The notes below the pieces were generated by a model. It searched no databases. It saw only the letters and a program-made list of their open reading frames with translations, and was not told the origin of the DNA. Below, piece by piece: positions 1-13,561 of a stretch of DNA of 64,000 bases (position 1 is its first letter; each line of letters opens with the position of its first letter). Made by a program: the position numbers and the translations under genes. The DNA comes from Motacilla alba alba (lineage: Eukaryota > Chordata > Aves > Passeriformes > Motacillidae), in assembly GCF_015832195.1 (NCBI RefSeq), contig NC_052018.1, positions 30,036,115 through 30,100,114 of the forward strand. The letters run 5' to 3'.

Positions 1-326
1 ACAGAATTTTAGTTTATAATTGGGAAAAAGTTATTAGAGAACTTCTGATAAACAAAGTATAGAGTAATGTCTTTCAATATACACTGATCTAAAGCATGAT
101 TCAGTATCAGGCAGCAGAGAGAATTCTTTTTACTTCAGCTATTTTAGCTTTATTAATAGTCTAATATTTTGTTTTGTTTCTAAAGTTTTTGTTTTAACAC
201 ATCCACATACACCTTAGAGCAACTCTTCTGACAGCTGTTCTAGGATGACAGTATATACACTGAAACCTGTGACTAGGCAATGTTTCCTTCCTCCTTACTT
301 CAGATCACAGCAAGTTTGGAATATAC
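1..326 (-). other. ASRGL1 intron 5, partial
   Basis: Begins with the donor gtatat at 326-321 and runs off the left edge. No repeat or further exon is visible. The phase-1 donor predicts that the next exon starts with the last two bases of a glycine codon. Confidence 0.85.
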
Positions 327-437
327 CTTGCTCCATGTGGTAGAGAATCAGTCGGGCTAAGACCACTTTCATAATGCTCTCCCCATGTCCTGTGGTTGAA
401 GTGGCACCAGAATGGTTGTCAGCATAACCTCCACTTC
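327..437 (-). CDS. ASRGL1: ASRGL1 coding exon 5, carries the third catalytic threonine
   Basis: Completes the split glycine codon 202 and runs to codon 238 plus one base. It reads (G)SGGYADNHSGATSTTGHG then ESIMKVVLARLILYHMEQ, matching human GAGGYADNDIGAVSTTGHGES. Thr217 in STTGHGE equals human Thr219, which positions the nucleophile; Gly218 and Gly220 belong to the substrate-binding loop. The acceptor is ...gaaaag before GA AGT and the donor is CAAG/gtatat, phase 1. The acceptor has a short interruption (cccttttgaaaag) in its pyrimidine tract but a long T run lies just upstream. This exon is easily missed because a different frame is open for longer over the same bases. Confidence 0.94.
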
Positions 438-2247
438 CTTTTCAAAAGGGAAAAAAAAATAAGGCAATATTCTGTAATATGATTTAAAAGCCCTGCAGTG
501 TTTAAAATAGGTACCAAACATTTCTTTCTTTAGGTCCATTTGCTCCATGCATTTCTGAGAGCAAAGTGTCAGAAAAGCTTCCATCTCATTTCTGCCACAA
601 TATGAAAAGTAAAATATATGAAAGAGATGAACAACAGTTGGAGCAAGTCAGCTGCCAAGTTGAAAGAGAAGACTAGTGATCTGTTTGTGTACAAGAGGCA
701 GAAGCAGGCCAACACTCCACAGGAATGGGCAAAAATATTTTCCAGAACAGCAAGGGAGGGTATACCGAAGATCAGCAAGATAGGGTCAGAATGCAGAATG
801 CCAGCTCATGTCAACTGAGAAGATATGAAGGAAGATCTAGTGAGGACATTTGTGAGCTGACCAGTTTGAGAAGAACTTGCCCTCCACAGCACATAAGAGA
901 TTTGAAGAGCATAGGCTCTAGTAAAACTTCAAAGCACCCCTGAAGTATCTTCCACAAGCAGAGTGTTTCTTCTGTTGAACTCCCCTTCCCTCCCTTTTTT
1001 TTTTTATTCCATCCTTGTTTTGCTGGCACATTCCACACCCTGTTCTCTACCAAGCTTCTGCTTGCTCAATACCCATATTTCTAGCACATCTCCTAAGAAA
1101 AATATTTCCCAGGAGCTGGGAAGAAACATACCACAGCATTAGGTACTAGGAGAGGGGAAAGAGGCTTTAGAGGAACAATGAAATTTTCTTCCCTTCTGTG
1201 CTTTCTTGACAGACTCTTTTAATGGACTCTGAGTAACATGTGGAAAAACACTGCCATATTAAGTCAATGCCCCCTTACCAAAGCCTCTGATGTTTAAAAG
1301 CACAGCTGACATTTCTGTATCAAATCCTGAAGATGCCTAGCAAGACCAAAAGTTGCAAGCAATATGCTCCAAAGTGCCCAGTTTCACTTCTCCTTCACAA
1401 ACCCGTGTCCCAAACTATAACAATGCTGAACATAATCCACACAGAAGGAGGGTATTTGCAGTCAGAAGGCTGCAGCCAGACACAAAAAACCATAGTCAAA
1501 AATCCAGAGGATACCAAAATGTCAGCAACTTTGTATGCAAAAGAAAGACAGTTTTATAATAATCATATACTGCCAACAGCAATGCTATTTGAGTCGGGAA
1601 CACATTTTACTAAAAATAATTATTTTCCAAATCCCAGCTGTATGCTAGAACCCTGAAGCAATCAATTGGCAAGTCTGCAGAAAGGATTTCAAGTGTCTCT
1701 TTGCACTTGGATAAGAAATCTCTTAAAATATTTCCTTTATTCCACACCACATCTATTAGGTTCTGAGACAGTCTTATCGGGGCTCTCTTAAGAACAGGAA
1801 TTTACTCAAAGTTGCGAATCTCTTTGTAATTCTTGCTCACTGATACAACAAGTAGTAATTGCAATTACATCTACTTCCTTAAGTATTGAGGAAACAGCAT
1901 CGTAACATGGAGCAGGCTACAGTTTCTGACTTAGTGGAAAGCAGAGCCATAAAAAAGGAGAGCTTTATCAGAATAAACAGAAAGGAAACACAGGTGTTAG
2001 CATTGAAGAAAGGACAGAAAAAACAAAATCCCATCCCCATTTTCCAATTCCTTCTTGCGTATCTCCAAGCTGTAAGGAGCTTCAGCTTTGATAGATGTGA
2101 ATGCTAGACCTCCATTTCAGGTGGACTAGTATTTATGTTTTGTTTCACTAATGAAAAGGAGGATTGTAATACTTTTAATACTTTTTTTTTCCTTTCTTTA
2201 AACGAGATGCCCCCAAAAAGTGAAAGGCAAGATCCCACACCCCATAC
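438..2247 (-). other. ASRGL1 intron 4
   Basis: 1810-bp intron bounded by gtatgg (2247) and aaaag (438). AT-rich unique sequence. Open frames in it are short and show no family resemblance. No transposon recognised. Confidence 0.9.
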
Positions 2248-2366
2248 CTATGCATGCTGTGTCACCAACACGGCCAATCATTTTATTAGAGAGTCCTCCC
2301 GTGGATGTTGCACAAGCTACATTGCCTTCACTGTCTATAGCAACAGCACCGACTGTTCCAAGGTCT
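2248..2366 (-). CDS. ASRGL1: ASRGL1 coding exon 4, carries the nucleophile threonine
   Basis: Covers codons 162-201 plus one base. After acceptor ttggcag it reads (K)[16 protein letters not shown], then [19 protein letters not shown]. The Thr in GTVGAVA is Thr166, equivalent to human Thr168: self-cleavage before it makes it the N-terminal nucleophile of the beta chain. Thr184 in ATSTGG equals human Thr186. Arg194 and Asp197 in GRVGD match the residues that hold the substrate carboxylate and amino groups in the family. The donor is ATAG/gtatgg, phase 1. All residues needed for processing and catalysis are intact, so this looks like a working enzyme. Confidence 0.95.
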
Positions 2367-5300
2367 CTGCCAAGAAAAACAGTTCATAAAATTAGACAGA
2401 ATTAAAGCATACCTGCCAAAGCACGTTGCCTTTATTTCCCAGGCAGCTTTAAAGAAGATTTCTACAACAGAATTACTACTCATCATAAAGCTACTTTTGC
2501 CACGCTTCTCACTACAAAAATAACAAGAAACATGCAATAATTCTCACAAGCTTTGTATTTAATAGAGTAGAAAACACTTTTTAAAAAAATCGTTCCCCCA
2601 TGACTTGTTTATTTTCATAGCATGGAAACTTGGGGAGGAAAAAAACCCACAAAACAAAAGCACACAGGGCAGAAATACTTCTAGTCATTATATTTCTGGA
2701 GTAGTTTTTTGGCTGACACACAAACTGACACACAACTTTCCCCTAAATGGCAACTCAAAGATGCAACAATTGGCTCCACTGTTTCAACAGGAGGTTAACC
2801 GGAATTATTAATGACAATGCACGTAAATGAGTGAATACAGAAAAGGACAGTAATGTTATGCATGCACTGAATCATTTCCTTCCTGTTTCTCCTCTTTCCT
2901 TTTCCTTACTCCCCTTAATGTTTGAATGCTATTAAAAAAAAAAAAAAAGAAAAAGCTTATTTATTTCCCTTTCAACTAGTATTGCTCACAATGCATCATT
3001 AAGACATACTTTAGTCTTTGTTCTCTGTAGCTACGTAATCTTGAGGTTTAAATCACTTGGCCAGTAGACTCTGGTGAAACTGCACATTGGTTTAAAAATC
3101 TTCAGGCACTGAAGAAAACAGAAGTCTCAACTATATCTTTATTTCTTCAACACAGAAAAGACATATACAATAGCCTGCTAAAAATAGACATGTGTAGTTG
3201 TGTATGGAAAAAAAAAAGCCTGTCGTGACTTACTGTAACAGTTGCTGCACTGAGAAGTGAGACATTACTGAGAAGCAACAGTTTAAATACCCATATATTC
3301 CAGTCTTAGCAATTCACGTAGGAACATAAACCAGTATGTGACTAGGAGAAGTACACCAAACCCCAAAAATAATCTAAATCCCTCCACTCAGGAAAATAAT
3401 TTGTAACAATCCTTCAAGGAACTACCCAACAGGCAACTGGAAAAGAACTACCTTTCGAATTTGCCTGGGCACTGGTGAGGGTTTCTCTATAGCTGTGCAA
3501 AATCTAAGCTAATTAAGTCAGACAAAGTTTTTGTGTACCTTGAAACCCACAGTCAGTTTCTCAGAGACCCAACTTCCTGTTCCCTCCTGCTTATGTAAAA
3601 TATCATACTGTCAGTCCCTACACTTCATTCACAGCAATTCAAAGTTGACTGATGAATCACAGGCCTTATAGGCTGCTCTGACATTTATGTAGAGACGGAC
3701 CTCATCTCAAACTGATATGATGGTGCAGATGGGCTTCCCACCCATCCATCTGTTAGAAGTGATTTGCTGAAAAGAACATTAGTAAATTCAGTACTCCCTT
3801 GCACATTCATGTAGCACCCTTCAACCAACTAAAGTTAGATCCTCCTGAGAAACTAAGAAAGATTTATCCAGAGGTATATTTTCTTAGATAAGTATTTACC
3901 TTAAGCAACTGTGAAAATAAAAGCACACAGATGACACAGGCAGTAATTACCTGTTTTGGTATGAGAGCACAACTGGCAATAAATAACAAAGTGAATGTGT
4001 CCAGCACACCTCATCTGCAGTGGAGCAAAATACACAACGACACTTTATTTCTTACAGTTCCTTTTTTACTGCTTCAGTGTAATCTTTCCTTTGATCATCT
4101 TCAGAACAAAGAAATTTTTTTGCATGGCTAGTTGACTCCAAAACATTAACAAAGAAGAAAAAACTGCTATCAAATTATAACCATCTCTCTATTTTTAGTT
4201 ATTGACAGTAGCAAGAACCTCAACAAGTACCTGTGGTGTACCAGAGGATGCTATTAGGAATTTTTTCAATCAAGAATTATTCCTATATAATGCATGTACT
4301 GTGATACAGAATGTATTATTTGGATTTGTTCATTTCCTTTTGTATAAATCTTTCATTATCCAATACCCATGAAGTGACATGTATTTACACTATCCCTGTT
4401 TAACTAATGAGTTACCTGCTATTTTGTCTCTCAGCCCTGCATCAGTAGTGGGGTTTTCTTTTTATTGTTGTTAGGGTCCTTGTTAGTTAATGCCTCAAGT
4501 TACTCTAGCAGTGTGATTCACAGTGGGGCTAGGAGCCCATTTACTATCTTACAGCCAGACTCAACACCCTTTCTGTGGGATTCTCAGGCAAACTCCAGTA
4601 AATCTTAACAAGGGTATTGCCAGACTCCTTGCAGTGTGCAGATAAATCAAATCACGCCTTGTTCTTGGCATAAGGTGTGCAAGATGGAATGTTCCACACA
4701 CAGAGGAATCCTAAGCTTTCAGCTTAAATCAATGCAAGCTTCTAACCAGAAGAGGAGAAAGGTATCTCTTATGGAGACACCAGGCTATACCTGCAAAGTC
4801 TATGAAAGCCCAGGGTTTCCAACATTGTGAGGATCAGGGGACTGGAAGTAAAGTACACACCAACCTTCAAATTGCCAGTATGATCTGGTATTATGTTGCC
4901 TCTGACTAATACTACTTCACCTTCTGTCTGTTCGCCTCAGGCAAGTTTCTGCATAATCACTGTGGATATAACAGGGAAAAAGAACATTCCACGTGTGATA
5001 CAGAATGAAATGGGTTTGCATTAAAAAAGACCTGTTTTCAACTTTGTGAATTTGTGCTGATGTTTTGGTTTTCAGAAAAAGAACAGCATGGCCAAGACAG
5101 AAGAAGTCTTCAGCCTTTCAGAAACACACAAGCTTTTTACTATCAGATATTCCAGAAGTCCATGCTGAAACTGAAGATGCCTAACACTGTTTTCAGGAAA
5201 GGGAAAAAAAAAAAAAAAAAAAGAAGGTCAAAATGAAGCAGTTATGAGGAATGAATGAAGACTTAAATTCCATGCTATTCCAAGTGTTCAAGAGAACAGA

Positions 5301-6573
5301 GACAGTGGTGGCTACAACATCCTCAAAATTCTTCACAATCAATGACAATACCACACAGTCCTTAGACAGACCACAGATCAAAAGAAAACTTCTGGTGGAT
5401 ACAAAACAAAGTATGACCAAGACCTTATGGCCAAGGAATAACATTGCTTTGTTTACAAGACCATATTCATGCTTGTCTCATTACTTTGTTTTTCCTTCCA
5501 GCAGTTTATGGAAAGTAACATACAGGTTGTAATTTATAACCTCATTTCATGGACTTTAATTAACATGCTCACAGAAGAAATTTCCTCCTTCTGATCTACA
5601 AATTTAGCTCTGCTCCTGCCAGTACTCCTGTTTCACAAAACAGATGAACAGCACATAATACAACATTTATTAATGTAATATAGTGTTTTCCTGCACCACA
5701 ACCATGGGTGTACAAATGGAAGCTTAAAACATTTTAGTGATTATGCCTACCTCAAAGGCACAGAAATCATTCTTGACACCTGATATTCTTCTTTACTGTC
5801 CCACTCACCTTCCCCTCTACTTTCTATGAGACTGGCTTGTTTTCCAAATGATGTTTATTTTGCTGTTGGGCATCCAGCAGCATCTCTTTTCCCACCCACC
5901 ACTGAACTTGGTCATTTTTTTTCATTCCTTTTCATAACCAACAGCCACAATCACCACTCAGAAGGAATTACTGGTGAAACTCTGATGTTGTTTAACTATC
6001 TAATCCAATTTAAAAACAAATCTGATCATCTACTTAATGCTTAACCAAGATCATCTTTCTTAGGTTTTTGGGGCTTTTTTAATTAACTTGTTTTAGTATG
6101 TGCACTGATTTTTTTTAAAACCAGTTCCTCCATAGAAAAAGCTTTACAAAATAATACCTGCTGCTTGTTAAATCTACTCTATGCACTTCTGTAACTGATG
6201 ATTTTAAGAGCAGTAACAAGTTCTAACTTTGTTCTCCAATAAAGCCACAAAATCTATGCTATTCTCAAAGTGACCAATAATCTTCTTAAGCAGCAACAAG
6301 TTTCATCAAGTTTGTTCCAGTAATTTAAGTTTAAGCAAATTCATTGAAAGCTTGATTTTCTACTGCTTTCAAGAAAGACATACTGTAAAGACTGTATCAA
6401 GCCACATAACTCTTGGAATACAAGCCTTTGAGGTTTGTGTTTATTTGTTTGGGGTTTTGTTTTTCTTGGTCAGTTTGTTCGTTCAGGGGTCTTTGGTTTC
6501 TTTTGAGTTTTTTTGTAACCAGATAGCCCAAAGTAAATTACCCAAATTTGAAAATAAAATATATTTTACCTAC
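2367..6573 (-). other. ASRGL1 intron 3
   Basis: 4207-bp intron from gtaggt (6573) to ttggcag (2367). Contains homopolymer A runs near 2934-2948 and 5206-5222 and otherwise AT-rich unique sequence. I see no exon, RNA gene or recognisable mobile element. Confidence 0.9.
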
Positions 6574-6728
6574 TTATGAAACTCTTCAGGGTTGGAATCT
6601 GGCTCAAGGTTCTTCTTCCATCTCTCCCGGGATCTCTCAGTTATGAGTTTCTCCCCTGGAATTCCAGGAATACCCATGGCCTGAGCAAATAGGTGTGCAC
6701 CATGGTCAGTCAGCAGCATGTGCTTTGT
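6574..6728 (-). CDS. ASRGL1: ASRGL1 coding exon 3
   Basis: Codes for residues 111-161 plus two bases of codon 162. It starts ACA AAG CAC after acceptor tttctgcag and reads TKHMLLTDHGAHLFAQAMG, then IPGIPGEKLITERSRERW, aligning with human TPHCFLTDQG...IPGEKLVTERN. The rest (KKNLEPDSNPEEFHK) is the variable linker before the cleavage site, where sequence is poorly conserved in the family. The donor is CATAA/gtaggt, so the last lysine codon is split (phase 2) and completed by the A that opens exon 4. An in-frame TAG lies in the donor itself, so read-through would stop at once. Confidence 0.94.
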
Positions 6729-9700
6729 CTGCAGAAAGACAAGAGATTCATTGAAAATTGTCATTTTGTCTTGTACTGAGCAGTTTTGTATAACTGCTAT
6801 TTTTAGAAGTGTCCACAAAAAGAAAATTATAAATTTTGTTTAAAAAAACTTCTAAACTTCTGTCCATATCCCCTTCCACTATAGCTGAAGAAGCTTTTAT
6901 TCTCCAAACCACAAAGTTTAACCATCAATAGAAAAGAATGGTACTTATCTATTTAACACTTACTATAATGGGAGAGGGAAAATTGGTAAATTTGTTCTTT
7001 AGCTAATTTGTATGCAACTGTTTTGTACTGTTAAAAATGAATCACCAAATTACTACATAACTAACTGTTTTGTCCAGTTAACTTAGAGATTTAGAAGGCT
7101 TTTATTCAAAAGAATGCTAAATAAATTCCTGTTTAAAGGCATTACATCTAGTAAAATAACCTACAAATGTAAATAGCATACAACTAAAATGTTCCTTATC
7201 ATCAGCTGAACAATTTCATTTTAAATATTTCCTTCAACAAGCTGCTATTCTGATTAACTCAGAGGATCAAATTTAAGAACAGAATACTTTCTAACGGGTT
7301 TGACCAAGAAATGTTTACTCTCTTTTAACAATACCCGAGAGTTCTATTTTGATTTCTTTATTTACAAAGCACTCCAAACCAGATTTTAATTCAACATTCG
7401 TTAATTCCATGCTTTAAAGTCTGTAGAGCTTAGTTAGCTCATATTTTAGAGAAACTTGTCAGATAAATTTGTTTAATTAATCCTTATACTTTAGCAGTAG
7501 CTCTGAAATCTGTTTTTTTGTTTGTTTGTTTGTTTGTTTTAATGTGTCAAAAAGTAAGCAGCAGTTTCTTGCACAATTACACAGCTGTCAACTGCTCATC
7601 AGAGTCTGGGAAGGTTTTAGAGAAGTAGTGGTCTGACATACAGCACAGAACAATTTCAGAGCAGAGCACCTAACTTACAGCCAGCCTTTCTGTCCCTGCA
7701 GCAGCAAAGCACACCAGACCAGCTGAGGTCCAAACAGAACCATGATGCTGGAGGCAGCAGGCCTGCAGAGCATTGCCATGCACCCACATGGCACAGTGGC
7801 AGCTCTCAGCCAGAAGTAAGGACAGCAGAGGTTGGGTATTTCTGTACCATGCTGCATTCTGGAGGACATTTGCAGTCTCAAAGCTTCAGGTTAAGATGTT
7901 GCAGACCATCACCTGCTGTTGATTTCTAAAGCAATGACAAGTAATCACTACCATGACCAGTGCATAGTACTGCATTGTTTTAAAGGATTCCAGACAAAGC
8001 TCTTCCCAAGTCAGAGACACTGATCTCTACTTAAGCTTATTACAGTCTCTGCATTAAGCCCTTTGGACAGGGATAGAGGACTACACTTTAGAAACATTTC
8101 TGATGTTGCAGCCCTGACATCAAACATTTTTTAAAATTTAAATGCCTTTTTAATTTATCTTTAATTCAGGAGAGCATTGCTTTAGGGAATACTAAGGGTG
8201 ACAAGAAGAAGTCCCCTGTATATGTGAAAGTGGACATCGGGCTTTCATGCTGAGTGCTGTTCCCATATTACCGATGATGTAAGACCAACCTATTCCTAAC
8301 AAAACTAATGAGTAGTGTTCTTCGACTTGAAAGCCAACTTCTCTGTGCAATACTGCCCCCCTCTGCCACTACCACTGACCCATGAAAAGCACTCAATATG
8401 ATATTCAAAATAGTTTTGGTTTTTATTTGTGGGTGTGGGTTGGGGTTTTTTGTTGTTTGGTCGGTTTTTGTAGGAAAATTGAAATTTGCTTTAGTCTTGA
8501 TCTGAACCAGAAGGCTATGTTCTCCATCCCTTGCGTTCTTCAGCAACTAAGACTATAGCATCCTTTAAATAAGTTTTAAAAATATAAAGTTTTATTATAA
8601 AAAATGGAAGTTATTTCTAAAAAAATTTTCCTAAGATTCCATCCCATATGCAAATTTGCATAATATATGCACCTTTCTAGGCTACACAAACAAGAAATAC
8701 TGGCATATTGATAAATAAACTTCTACTATAGGAGTTTGTGATGGGTTTTCTTTTTTCCTTCTTTTTCAGTCCTCACTGAAAAGAAGATGTCTTAAGGTCA
8801 TTTTTATCATTCTCTTCAACAGATGTGGTCAATCAAAAGAACTAGTAGAACACTTTCAAACAATGCAAAAGCACATTCTTCTGTCTCATTCTTCTAGTTT
8901 AATTAATATGTTTGCTAATATAAAGTGCCTTCTTTTTCTGGAAAACATTTACATAAAGTAATCTAAAAGTAAAAGAAAAGGGTTCAAGAGATCTTACAAA
9001 TAAGCAACAAAAGCTGGCACTTTTAGTTAATTAATTTCTGCCAGGCTTGAAGTTCAGACCATCACAGTTCTCCATTTAACAATTCTGGCAGCACAGAGCT
9101 CAGAAAAAAAACCCCTGGCTCTTTGCTTCAAGAAGTCTGTGTTCTAAGCTAAATTCTCTTTTGCCTAATGTAAAGTCCTGCACAATAAGAGTAGGGGAAA
9201 CTGTACACAGCTCACATATACCAATGAATTAGTGCTCTAATGTTCATGAGAAGCCCATCTAATGAAGTTTTGTAGCTGAGAGGGGTTACATGGCCCAAAT
9301 TAAAAAAAAAAAAAAAATCAATGTATCATTCTATTTATGTTCAAACATGATACAAACAGGAATAATTCAACATAAATTTAAGTGCTTTTTCAAGAATGTG
9401 TTACATTAGTAAATATACTAAAAGTCTTACACCTCTAGAAGATCCTGTGAACAACAGTACAATAAGTCATTAATGGAAATTATTCTCCTTTATTCTACTT
9501 CATGAATTTGGACAAGTTTGAGCCCAGTGGGAAAGTGACAGCCAAAAAGGAGAAATGTGTTGCAACAACCTAGAGGAGCTACTCTGGCCACCAGATGGAG
9601 CCCGCACCGTTCCATAATAGGATGGCAATACAATTACAAGCATATATACAGGGTGGTTTTGGTTGGTTTGTTTGTTTGTTTTCAGGAGCATTAATGCACC

Positions 9701-11673
9701 TAAAAACCACTGGGAATTATGCACACAGACTTAAGACCCCAGGAAAACTACCCTTATTACCCCCAAGTCTCACAGTTAAAAATGCTTTTTAATCAAGCAC
9801 AGTACAACAAAACACGCTATGAAACATACTGTGAAATATCCTGGCTTGGTGTCCCAAAATTCCTGTCCAAGATGAACAGATGAGCAACAATGAGCAGAAG
9901 TGCAACATCAGCTGATATTCCCATTCACAGGAGATGGAGAAGCACAGGAACTCATCCCAAGATACATCAAGCAATTTAGGCCAACATTTACATTTGAAAT
10001 TTATCATCATGCACACAGATTTTTTTGCATCTTGGCAAAGAGTAATGCCTGTACCACAAAATGTCATGGTGTTAGGGCTACACCATTATACTTGGTCCTG
10101 TACAGGGGAATTTAATGATTTCATTTCAAATTTAGCCTCAATACTTTTGAACACCAGAAGCACGATGCAATGACAAGGAAGACTTTGTAATAGACAAGAC
10201 AGAGGAGAGGGCTTTCTGTTTGTAGGTTTGGGGTTTTCTGTTCAATTTTTAAAACACACTTTGCAAAGTTATATTCTCAAAATCCAACAGTGTCATTTTG
10301 ACCTTATTCTTGTTGACTTAAACAGGATTTTTTTCACAGACAAGACAACCAAGAAAATAAATCAGTGATTCTGGAATAAGTAAACAATAGGCATTAGAAT
10401 AAGCTCTCTACTAAAGAAAATGAAATAAAATACAATATTCACTTTAACATGCTAGAGATATCTCTCCCCTGACCCTTCATCTATCAATTTTTGTCTTGTG
10501 AAGCTGTCTACCACCCATACTTATTTACTGATCTAGTAAATAACAAAAAAAAATTTGTATGAAGGAAAAAATCCTTATTCACCACAACTTTTGACATTGT
10601 TTGCTAGTAGACATACATTTCAAGGAAGTATTTACATTCAATATGTTAGTGAAATGTTCTGATCTCAAAAGCAGAACTGTCTTTCAATTAAGGACACAAA
10701 AAATTCTATCTGCTTTGGAGACCATTGAGGACAACACAAATGTCAATCATCTCTACAGATCACCAAAACAGGTTTTGTTCCCTCAAAAGCAACTTTAAAA
10801 GGCAAAAGAAACATAAGTCTTCCTTATTAATAAGTGTTTTCATAAAGATGAACCTTTTCAACAATGAGGCAGCTGCAATAGTAGGATGAAAATGTAAACT
10901 CCAAAGACAGGACAAACTTTTTGATCACTGTCACAGCCTTTTAATAGTAAAACAGACACAGATATCACGCAGATCAATTGCACCATATCTGAAAAATAAG
11001 AGAAGTCTGCTGTGGCAAGTATCAGATGGACTTCTTAGTGGAGTAAGGAGGGATTGATGTTATACAGAAGGTCAAGTAATATTTTACTGCCATGATAAAT
11101 TTGATTATCTTGGAAAATCTGTCAGCACCACACAAAGCAAATGTTATCTTCTACTGGTGGAAGACTACAACTGTACTGGTGCTACCACCTGATCAGGTCA
11201 CAGTGGTGAAGGCTACCCAGAACAACATAGGAGTGCATTACATAGCCAAATATGTAACTGGGTCATTTAATTCAGTTCCACATCACTGCAAAGTGAGCAG
11301 TGTACTACCTAACTTTAATCTTGCAAGATCAAGCACAACACTCAGTGACAACATAAAAGCTCTTCAAAAAACAAGTGAAAAACAACAAAAAAAACCCCTT
11401 GATTACCAGCAGTGGAACTACAGGAGACCAACATGTATAGGTCAAGTTATGTTTCCTTAGAATGCTGGTGTTTATAAATATTTCTCAAAAACCCTTGAAG
11501 TAAGTGCTTCATGGTCATGACCATAGTTTCCAAACACTCCAACCCATTTCTCCCTTCCTTGCTGCTTTAAAGCACTACACAAACACAATCACTGAGGTGT
11601 ATCAATATACTGGATGAAGTTCAAAGGAAAATAATTGAAGTATGCTTCATACTCAAGTAGATAATCAGCATAC
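6729..11673 (-). other. ASRGL1 intron 2
   Basis: 4945-bp intron from gtatgc (11673) to tttctgcag (6729). Holds a short TTTG repeat (7512-7540) and an A run near 9302-9317. The stretch 7680-7880 is less AT-rich than its surroundings but has no recognisable coding content. Confidence 0.9.
7512..7540. repeat. (TTTG)n microsatellite
   Basis: Five consecutive TTTG units inside a T-rich run in ASRGL1 intron 2. Confidence 0.9.
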
Positions 11674-11816
11674 CTTTTCCATAACAAGTCGAGCAAGTTT
11701 TATTGGGTTTGCTATGCACTTAACTGCAGACACTGCTCCAGAGTCTAAATTTTTTCCATCCATGATAATGGCATCCATTTCTACTTCACCTTTTTCATTT
11801 AGAACAGATCCACAAC
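11674..11816 (-). CDS. ASRGL1: ASRGL1 coding exon 2
   Basis: Codes for residues 63-110. The exon begins GT TGT GGA after an acceptor ending ctttag, completing the split glycine codon to read [17 protein letters not shown]. This matches the human segment that follows NAG. The middle reads [17 protein letters not shown] and the end reads [11 protein letters not shown], both nearly identical to the human protein. The donor is AAG/gtatgc, phase 0. This part belongs to the alpha chain, the N-terminal piece left after self-cleavage. A run of A on the plus strand (T-rich on the gene strand) just upstream forms the polypyrimidine tract. Confidence 0.95.
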
Positions 11817-12941
11817 CTAAAGACAAAAAAAAAAAAAGCAGGGGGCAAGAGAAAAAGAAGAAAGTCATTAAGAGCTAACCACCCAGGTGATTCAATTAAA
11901 AGCTCTCAGCAAGCAGCATTTCTCTTTCCCACTTTGCTGACTTACCAAAAGTATCTCCCAAATACAAAAAACCCAGCAGAAACACTGCTGAGTACAACCA
12001 CAAAATCCAGCCACTAACAGAAGCCTCACAGAGTACAACATCTATTTTAAAACTGAGTTTTATTATTTTATAAGATGAAAAACACACTTCCAATCCCATC
12101 CAAATTATATACTTGGTATTAAAGTCAGATGAACAAACCATCATGAACAGAATTCTTTATTCCCCAGATCACTTTTAAGTGTACTATCTTGCCTTTGCAG
12201 TTCTTCCAAAGGAGGATACAACACCACCCAAAGAAATAGTATAGTGTTTGATCCTATCAACAGATGAACATCACACAGCACTCCAAGAAACTGCCCAAAT
12301 TAATGGAGCAGAGTTAAGTTCTTCCATTACCAAATAAAAACAGTATAGAAAGTAATTTTATAAAATAAAAGTTAAGTAATAAAACATCAGGTAGTTATCT
12401 TCTTCGATAATTATCAGTGCTATCACTAACCTAATTGAAAATTAATGACATACAAAATGAGACAGTGCAAATTGGGTGGTTTTTAAATAATGCCAATAAT
12501 TGTACCACAGAGGAATAATAGGTTATAAGTCATCAAGTGCACAAGCCTTGCTAATACAGATGGTGAAGACTAAACCTGAAAAGTAAAAAAAACAAACCAA
12601 AATATGTCAGGATGTACACAGTACCTCAGGTAAAAAGACCTGAGCATTATACATGACTAATCCAGTAGGGTTTTTCTCCTTTCTGTTACACCAACATTAA
12701 AGCAGTCCAGAAACCACTGGTAATAACTGACATAAAACTTTTATACCAATGTACTTCAGACCTGAATATATGAAATTAAATCCCCTGTGACAAAAGGCAG
12801 CTAAATCGTGTAATCCTCCTCTTGTAATGTCAAAAACTGCCCCTGCCACATACAGACACACCCCCCCCAAAGTTATTTTTTTTACTTGTCTCTAACTAAT
12901 TAAATTATTCCACAGTTAAGTCCTGCATCATTCACAATATG

Positions 12942-12977
12942 TTAACTTCTAGACTGATCTGTCAGTCTAGAAGTTAA
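12942..12977. repeat. Perfect hairpin, 16-bp arms, 4-base loop
   Basis: Left arm TTAACTTCTAGACTGA (12942-12957), loop TCTG, right arm TCAGTCTAGAAGTTAA (12962-12977), an exact reverse complement. Lies in ASRGL1 intron 1, so the pre-mRNA would fold into a short stem. Function unknown. Confidence 0.95.
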
Positions 12978-13403
12978 AGAGCTTACAGGTTAATTGCTTT
13001 GTGCCACACATGTGAACATCATTCTTCCAGCTTTTCCTTATGCTGGTAAGGAATTGTTTTCTCACATAAACCCCGCAATGCCCTTTTAACTTCCTTTGAC
13101 AGGGTAGGCTTTTTAACCCACGATCACAAAATTCCCACTAGAACTAGGGTACCCCTTTCCCAAGCATCAGTGACCAGAACCACATTCCAGGGGAAACTCA
13201 ACAAGGCCCCTTCATCACCACATTAAGAGTATCCCATGTCTACTGGACATATCTCACAGGATATGAGATATATTTGCTGAGCAGAAAACAGTTGCAGACA
13301 GTTTCTGTAATCAAAGACAGCTTTCTAAAGTAGTCTCCTTTTACAGGTGGTAAGGAGAGACCGGTAGGTACCTTCTAAGAACAATTCATCCCACTTGTCA
13401 TGA

Positions 13404-13561
13404 CTCACAGAAAGGCCTAGGCTGAAAAGAACCTTAAAGATCACCTAGTGCCAACCCCTTTCCACAGGCAGGGATGCCACCCACTACATCAGGTTGCTCA
13501 GGGCCTGATCTAACCTGGCCTAGAATGCTTGCAGGGACGGGGCATCCACAAGTCCTTCAGC
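13404..13561 (-). mobile_element. CR1 LINE fragment (3' end)
   Basis: The plus strand reads the antisense of the CR1 3' region: TCACAGAAAGGCC..., then AAAGATCACCTAGTGCCAACC, then GGCAGGGATGCCACC and CATCAGGTTGCTCAGGGCC, ending about GGGGCATCCACAAGTCC. CR1 is the dominant non-LTR retrotransposon of birds, and truncation before the coding part is usual. It lacks the start of the normal tail copies and is moderately diverged, so it is an old, dead insertion. Confidence 0.88.

Noticed and set aside
369..584. 71-codon minus-strand open frame over ASRGL1 exon 5
   Set aside because: Out of frame with the conserved exon; the ASRGL1 frame is supported by sequence identity, splice sites and phase.
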